Below, in pieces: positions 37,401 through 46,400 of a stretch of 64,000 nucleotides of DNA. The position numbers and the translations under genes are program-made. The stretch is from Odontocerum albicorne. Lineage: Eukaryota; Arthropoda; Insecta; Trichoptera; Odontoceridae. The notes beneath the pieces are model-generated. The model saw nothing but the letters and a program-made list of their open reading frames with translations, made no database searches and was not told the origin of the DNA. Location: positions 11,559,665 through 11,623,664 of the forward strand of contig OX463852.1 of the NCBI GenBank assembly GCA_949825065.1, read 5' to 3'. Numbering within the stretch: position 1 is the stretch's first letter; every line of letters starts with the position of its first letter.

Positions 37401-40400
37401 TCCCGTTTTTTTTCCGCGAAATATTGTGATATGTAAAATTATGTCTCCTAACGTTAGTGTTAATTCGAACCTGCTTCGTTATGCAACAATTGAAACATGT
37501 CAATACTTGTTTTCATCCAAGTGGCAGGCAGGCAATCGGAATGGTTCCACGGTCGACCGTTTGACCACAGTCAATGTCTTGGTCCCCCCTGATATATGGA
37601 AACATTGAAAAAAACATATCCAGAATTTGATCTGACAAAAACATGACCTGACAAAAACAAGGAGGCTTTGATGTGTACTTCCCCTCATATTCAAAAAATA
37701 AAAGGTCTTTTTAGTGAATTTTAATAATGAAATGCATCACCGATACAATAACCGATCCATGCACAAAGCGTTTGCCTCATCTATTTATCATAATTCTCTG
37801 ACTCTCTTTTTTAATTCACAATTCATTTTCTATGTGTCCACACAATTTCAATATTATTATATTAATTTTAATTATAACTCCTGTCCTTTAAAAATAATTA
37901 CAACAAATCTATTAATTCTTTACTAGACCAGATATTCTTTACAAGGCGAATAGTAAAATTTATGTTTATCAATATAAATTTAATAAAGATATACCGATGA
38001 TGAGCTCCAGAATGAAGATGCTTCAAATAGTCTTTAGCTGTAGAAGGGAACTCATTGCAGATTCTGCACCAGTGCATCTCAGGATCATAGTACACAAAGT
38101 TGAACTTCTTGTCACTGATTTTGGAGCGAGATCTGAAAATGCAAATTAAATTATTCAATTTCGATAAAATTAAATACATGAAACCAAATATGGAATGCAA
38201 AAATGATTGTTGACAACTCACACTTAGTCATTATAAATTCTGAAAAAAAAATTACATTGTATAAACACAAAATCAATTTAAATATAAGAGATAGAATGAG
38301 CATTTCACAATATTATTTTACATTATTCACTTAACTAAATGCTCAATTTTATCAAAAAAAAAAAAAATTGGGAACAAAATATTAGACAATATATTTCAAT
38401 CAAATTGTTGCTTAATTTTAATATTACATTTTTTGTGACAAACTTCGAAGAGGTAATTATAAACACAGCTAATACAAAAATACATATCTTGATACAGTTC
38501 TTCGGAATCCCCAGTTGACGATCTGTTCTTATTAACACTAAAATAAATATTACATTTCATTCAGCTTATACAGGGTGTCCCGTATTGAGTGAATCATAGA
38601 TTGGGTTAAGACCTGTGGGTGGTGATAGATTGGGTTAAGACCTACCAGAATATCAAAACTTGACCTCAGTAAAAACCTTACCGTTTTTAAGTTATTCGGA
38701 CTTTTGTAAAATTTCGTAAAATCCCTAACTTGCATCAGATTTTTTGCTGCATTGTGCACAAATCACTATTTTTGTATCGTGAAATACTTTTGAATAGTTG
38801 CCTTATCTATCGCACACAAAATAATTTCCAAATTTATCAGAGGTGTACAAAAAAATTACTTGAAAAATAAAAAATAAATCTTAATTAAAATTTTGTACGC
38901 TATACTTTGGTCTTCTGTGGAAAAAAAAATTATACTGGGGATTTCCAGAATACTACTTTAAAAAGTTGCTCATTTAATGGAGATTTCAGAATAGTGCAAC
39001 ATTATTAGATTTTTTTTTACGAAAAACGAAATAATACTATTTTTTATTCAAAAGGGGCTGATTTTGACCAAAGTTCAAGTAAAATGTGTTAATGCAAAAT
39101 ATGCTTCATTTGGGTTCTCGTAGCACGCCTATTGTAGTGCAAGTTTGTGTGATTTAATTTAATGATGATGAATGAAACACAAATTAAAATGTGCAAAAAT
39201 TGTTTTATTCAATAAATTTTACAAGAGATGCTCGAATTGTCGCCCTCCTGTCCTGATGCAAGCTCGGCATCTCCTCAGAAATGATTGCTTCAGCAATCTC
39301 AAACTGTGCGTCGAAATTTCACGGGCAGCCACATTCACTCGTTGGCGCAGTTCAGCCTCGTTGCGAATGGCTTTATGGTAAACTTTATCTTTTAGACATC
39401 CCCGGTAAAAATAATCTAGAGGATTAAGGTCAGGTGACTGAGGAGGCCACAGAATTGCCCCAAGATGATCAATCCATCACCCAGGGTACGGTTGTCCAAG
39501 TGGGCTCTTACTTGTCGACCATAATGCACAGGGCACCCATCATTCTGCAGCCACATTGTACGCCATAGTTCTAGAGGAACATCTTCGAGGAGTGGCAGTT
39601 GTTCTTCCAAAAACTCCAAATAATTGTCGGAGTTTAGTGTTGGTGGCAGCTCGACTGGGCCCAAGATTTTCCCATTGAAGATACCGGTCCACATATTTAT
39701 TTTAAACTGATACTGGGACCGAACTTCTCTCCTCTCGTATGGGTTTTTCAAGCTGCCAGCTATGAATAGTGTGTAGGTTTATGTAGCCATCCCTCTTGCA
39801 GGCAGATTCATCCCTCCATAAAACTTTATTAAAAAAGTCAGGATCTTCTTGGTTTTTTCGCAACATTCAGCGACAAAATTGGACTTTTTGTGCGTAGTCT
39901 CTTGGTAACAGGACCTGTACGCGTTGAATGTGGTAGGGATAAAATGCGTATCTTTTTAAAACTTTGTGCACGGTAGTTTTTGGTATACCCGTACGCTGTT
40001 GGATCATCCGCACGGAAGTTGACGGGTCTTCTTCCCTTTCCTGCAAAATTGTACCATCATGTACAGTTTGAGACCGTCCTTCACAACCACGTCGGCCAGG
40101 GATTCTGCCTTCCATGTACGCTTTGCGAGTTCTGATGAATAAATACCCCATAGTTAGGATGCCTGCGATTAGAAAAACATTCTGCGTAAAGTGCTGCAGC
40201 TGCTCTGGTGCTACGATCCGCTTTGTTATAAATTAAATGCATTTCGGCATACTCACGTGGAGTATACCCAAAATTCCGGTTCGCCATGTTAGTAATAGTT
40301 GCTTGTCACCACAGGATGCAAAAAGTCAAAGACGAAGCCAAGTCGTTATGATCACAAAAAAAGTCCAAGTATATAAACACAACGAAATCCAGGGGAACAC

Positions 40401-43400
40401 CAAAATATTAAGTTCACACAAGTCCAAATCGATAGACAAAACAAAGTCCGGGTCCAAAGCAAAAACAGTAGGTATGAAAACAATAACTTGCGAGAAAGGA
40501 GATGCGACGTGCACAGTGTAAGGTATCGTACCTATAGTCAAGGTATACACGTTTTGACACGAAAAAGAGCGAGAGAGCAAATGGACGCCATTTGCTATTT
40601 ACCTCACTTTTTGTTCGGTTTAAATCAATCGGTGGTAGGTAGTGGAATCTTGCGCTATAATAAGACATTGCTAACACGAATTACAACAGTTAATAGGTGA
40701 CAGAAACAAAATGAAGTAGATTTTGTATTAATACCTTTCACTTGAACTTTGGTCAGAATCAGCTCCTTTTGAACAATAAATAGTATTATTTCATTTTTCG
40801 TAAAAAAAATCTAATAATGTTGCACTATTCTGAAATTTCCATTACATGAGCAACTTTTATAGTATTCTGAAAATGCCCAGTACAATTTTTTTTTACCACA
40901 GACGGCCAAAGTTTAGCGTAAAAATTTTAATTAAGATTTTTTTAATTTTTCAAGTAATTTTTTTGTACACCCCTAATAGTTTTGGAAATTATTTTGTATG
41001 CGATAGATAAGGCTAATATTCAAAAGTATTTTACGATAAAAAAAATTACGAAAATGGTAATTTGTACACAACGCAGCAAAAAATCTGATGCAAGGTAGGG
41101 ATTTTACAAAATTTTACAAAAGTCCGAATAATTTAAAAACGGTAAGGTTTTTACTAAGGTCAAGTTTTGATATTCTGGTAGGTCTTAACCCAATCTATCA
41201 CCACCCTAAATATGATTCACTCAATATGGGACACCCTGTATATTATAATAATTAAACACTTAAATATTTCATGTACATTTAGTATCTTCTTTTAGTAAAC
41301 TTTTTACAACATTTTGATAACATTATTTGGAATATATATTTATATTTTGTATCTTTGTGAATAGCAAAAATTAAAAAAGAACGTAAAATTTATTGTGGTT
41401 AAAAGTTACAATTTGATATTTGGAGATTTGCTTGAAAAATTGTATCAAAAATCTTAGAAATTTAAACACTAACAGAATTTATATGTATATTTACAGCTTA
41501 ACTACAATCAAGTTTTCAAATATGATTTTTATGGTTTTTTTGTACAATTTTTAGGCAAGATTAAAAATAATGATATCTCTTTGTATTCACAATTCTTAAT
41601 GTTATTCAAAAATTATATTCAAGTTTACTGTACATTATTTTAAAATTCATATATTGATGTATAACATTATAAGGAATATAAGTACATACATTACACCATT
41701 TTAAGTAAATAAAGATGTGACCTAGAATAAATAAAAATTTGTTTCAAATTAGATCAGGGATTAATTATTAATATGTATTTTTTAATTCATATTTCCATTT
41801 AATAAACATAATGAATATTTTGAGGAATATAATGTATTTTGTAAAAATCGAATAGAAATTGTAAGATAAAATTATACTTACTACGAATGTGTTTAAAAAA
41901 ATATTTTTTTGTATGTAAATTGTTTGAATGGATATATAAATAAAATAAAATTTGGAACACAGAAATTCCTTCATATATTCTTCCTAATATTTTTACTTCG
42001 ACAAAAGGCAATATTAATTTAACTTTATAAACTAAAAATTAACTTGGAATCTATTTCTATCTAATATTTATCTTATATAATTGTCAATCATATTCAAAGC
42101 CCTATGATACTGGATAATTGGGGTAAAATAAAGTTCTCAGGTTTATTAGTTTTAGTAATGTAAGCTTTTTGAATTTCTTACAAGCCTAGTTAAATAAATT
42201 GTCTCAAGTATAAATCCTTCAAATTCAATCTGACATTGTTTTAGTAATCAGATAAAAAAAATTGATTAGCAACATATTGCCATGTTAACAAATTTGAAAC
42301 TGTCTTTTGGAGAGAAGTGTTTTGGGATTCACGCTACAGAATGGGACTATAATTTTTAATATTAGTCATTAAGTAAGAAATTTAAATGAAATACATATAC
42401 GGAATTAAACATAATTTGCATAAAACAGAAAAGTGAAGAAGTACTGTGTTTCCAATTTTTCACATTCATTATTTAGAAAATATACCATTTAAATATAATG
42501 AACACGATTTACGTTTGTTACCTTGATTTACGCTTGTTACGATTTGAGGAGTGTTTCTCACTGCCGACAGAGGATTCTCTCGAGGAAGCGGACTTGGAAG
42601 AAGTTTTGCGAGGTTTTGCTTTATCATTATCACCAGTTGATGAATTTTCTCCAATTATACCATTCAGCATGTCAATGACATTGTTAACAGTTTTTGATTT
42701 GCTCTGAATTTCACCCTGAAATAAAATTTTTAAATCTATCACTACCAAATGATTATCCACTTGTGAAAAAGATAAACATATATAGTATAATCGTTGGAAG
42801 AACAAATTTTCTGTGATGTAATTTAAAGTGTTTTATAATATAATGTCTGTGCGACTATTATTAAAAATGTTTTGAGTTCACATTGATATTGTTTTGTTGA
42901 TAATCAGATAAGATGAGAAAATATTGTTTTATATTTATATTGAACGTTAGTTAATATTTAAATTTAATGTAAGATGAAACCATTTTTTTTAAATCTTGTA
43001 ATCAATAAAACAATCATAGTGGTGGGAGATTTCTTTTAATCGTGTTTTGCTAAGAAATTAGGACTCAAAAAGATTTTTCTTGTTTCCTCACTTTTGCTAA
43101 AGCTGTGTTGAAAAATTGTGTACTTGTAAAGGGTTTTTCAAATTGAGCGGTTTTTTTAATTCAAATATTTTTAATTCTTGAATAAAACACAATTTGCTTT
43201 GATTTCAAAAAACTTTTCATTGGTCATTGAAGTATAATGTATGACATTTAAATACAAAAAAAAATATCCGCCAAATGTCCACATCTTGCAGCTCCACAGA
43301 TGTCCACTCTTTTGTCAAAATTTTCGGACATTTTGACATAATTGCGGTTCTAACTCACCCATAACGTGAATAATTTCGTACTTCGGCTCGGGAATTGATT

Positions 43401-46400
43401 GATGGTAATTTTTATAGACCTGGCTTTTCACGTAACTCCAGAGAAAATAGTCCAACGGTGTCAGATCACATGATCTTTGTGGCCAATTAACATCACCGTT
43501 TCCGGAGATTACTATACATAAAATAATTTAACAATTTGAATGCGTTATTGTATTGTATACAACTCTATTTTTATAAATGTCATACATTACACTTTTCAAA
43601 TGTCACAAGACCCAGGCAAGTTCGCGACGCCGTCTGTGTTTTATCTAAGAATTTTAAAAAACTCTCAATTTAAAAGACCCTTTATTTCACTTTGTGGCTA
43701 TAAGAAGAGGGATGCACAGTACCAGAATTCTGTTGACTGAAAGGAAATTATGGTACATGTAAACAATCCTCATTAAATACCAATTTTCTTTTAGAAAAAA
43801 AGAAAAATTTGTGCGAGACAAATTTACAAAATCTTTCATGAATATTTTGGTCACAGGGCGATATTTTAGTATGCTTGTAAATGTAGATTCTAAGTTACTG
43901 AAGGAAAAAATAATTAATTATGCATAATGATGTGTATTTCAATCATAGTTTAAGATAATAATCAAGCGTACATAGGGAAATTTTATACCTGTAGTTTAGC
44001 ATTTTCCTTTAAGAAACGTTGGCTCTCTGGACTTGGAGTGCGTCTTGAATCACCTCTTAACTCAATTCTCTGTTGCTTTAAGGAATCTAATTCTCTTTTC
44101 AAGACTCCCGCTTTCTTCAAATATTCTTCTTTTTGTTTAGCCAATGTTGCACGATGGTTTCGCATTTCTGATGCGATGGCTAATATAAACATTCATTTTA
44201 ATTAAAATATCAAAATAATATATAATTAAGAAATGTATGTAGACATTTGAAAAATAAAAAAAATACACCCCTGTGATGAAAAATAATAAACTAAATCTCA
44301 TATTTTTTTAATATTATTTTCTCATCTTGGTATCAGGTTATCCATTGACAGTCAGTCCTTGAAGATGCAAAAAATTTAAGAATATAAAAAATAAGTAACC
44401 AAAATTGTGCAAAAAATGTAGGGCATCATCTGAAATAAATGATTTAACAGTTACTAATTGAATAAAAAAATCCTCGGGAAATATGAATGATAAAAATGAA
44501 TATTTTGACATTTGAAAAAGGTGGACAACATGACAATTATTCATATCATAAAATAATCTGCATGAGAGAATATTTTATATCAATGATAATATTTCTTATA
44601 ACTTTCAATTGTGCTCCTAAAAACATATCCAAGATTGTTCAGTAACAAAAGTATATTTCACATTCTGCAGTATTTCTTCAAATGTCAAAACATCATTTAT
44701 ATTCTATAAGAAATAGAATTAATTACCTGTTATGTCAATCAATTTAGATATGTGACCGAAATATAAACGAAGCTAAAATACATGAAAAATAATAATAGTT
44801 AACATGTTGGAACGAACAATAGACATTTCAGAATAAATATCACTTACCATTTTATATATAATACTTCATCTTGTTATTGTAAAGGATTATTTTGAGGTTT
44901 TGTTCATTTTCAAAAATTTAATTATAGCCAGACATAACAATACACTTATGTCAATTATATGAAAGCTTTTCAAAATGATAAATTTTAAAATCAACTCTGA
45001 AAATTTTTCCCTTCAAGCTATTAAGAGATAAAATAAATTCTTCTGTCTGTATGAAATTATTCAAACATGTGGTAATAATTTACCCTTTGCATAAGTGATG
45101 AAATCGAGAATAACTGCCTGACATATGTCTCACAAATAAGATATGGGAAGCTAAATTTCATCATTTTGGATGCAAATGGCTGAAGTGTCCCCCACATTAA
45201 TCCAAGGGCATCAAAAAGGAAGATTTCAACTTCAGTGTACCATTTTAAATCTGAATTTGTTATGTAGGAGCTTGCTAGCTGGATTTCATAAATCCTAACT
45301 CAGTATATTGTAGATTATTTCCAAAATAGCTGAACCATGATAACTTCAAAAAAAAAAAAAAGGCCGTTTGTAAATACCAAAATAAAAATCTCTTGCAATG
45401 TTACATCATCCTCAGAATACGAGTAATAGTTATAGCTCAGACTAATTCCAGGATTTACACTGAAATGTAAGACCTAATACCTTTTCTAATAAAAAAATGT
45501 AATCTAACCTTCTCTTTTGGTTTTGTCATCTTGAGGATTAACCACCTGAGGTGGTTGGCTCCAAGAGGTCTGCTGGATGCTCGGAGCCGGCGGAGCATTA
45601 GGAATGCTCATGTTGTGGCCAATCTCCAACGGTGGCCCAGACGGAAGGGGAGGAGGCGCATCGGTGAAGGTGGGATATGAACCAGTGTTGAATTGTTCAT
45701 AATTGCTGGGCATCGGGTAAGATGGTGGTATGGGCTGAAAATATTTCTTTAATTATTTCATCATATTTTAATATCATTGTATTTATTTAATAGAAAAATA
45801 AAATAAAAAGATTAACCCTTTGCACTCCTATGTTGAGTGTGGCTCGACATCGCATTTCTTATGCCAACTCCTATGTCGAGCTAGACTCGACATTATACGA
45901 CGCAATTTCTAAAATAATTTAAAATTATTAAATCTGATTTTTTTCTTTCAAATACTTTGTAATACTTAAAAAGGGACTGAATTTGTCATATTCAGACTTT
46001 CTACGCAGTTTTACATTGTTATTATTATTATTATTGTAATAGGGCCAACACATTCAATTGTAGTGCGCAGTAATTAACAATAGACATAGCGGTATTCCAC
46101 GAATTCAAGGTCCAAGGGATACTTTTATGATGTTTGCAGGTAGTTGGCCATATGATTCAAGTACCTACACTACTATTATCAGTAGTGAAGTGCCTGTGTC
46201 CTCAAAAAAAGAAGTGCGGTATGTCTTGGAAAAAATATTTCGTGTTTTTTGTGACGTTTCGTGTTTTTTGTGATGTAATGTGAATTCATACATTTTATTC
46301 AATGAATATGCTACGAAGGAAAATATGCAAAGAATATCACATAAAAAAATTAGAAACAAATTATTGATGAGTCTAATTAGAGACATTCGTGCACCGATAC

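Noticed and set aside
46021..46040. ATT repeat as a regulatory or CRISPR-like array
   Set aside because: A simple trinucleotide microsatellite inside the piggyBac derivative; no spacers or array structure. No CRISPR array was seen anywhere.
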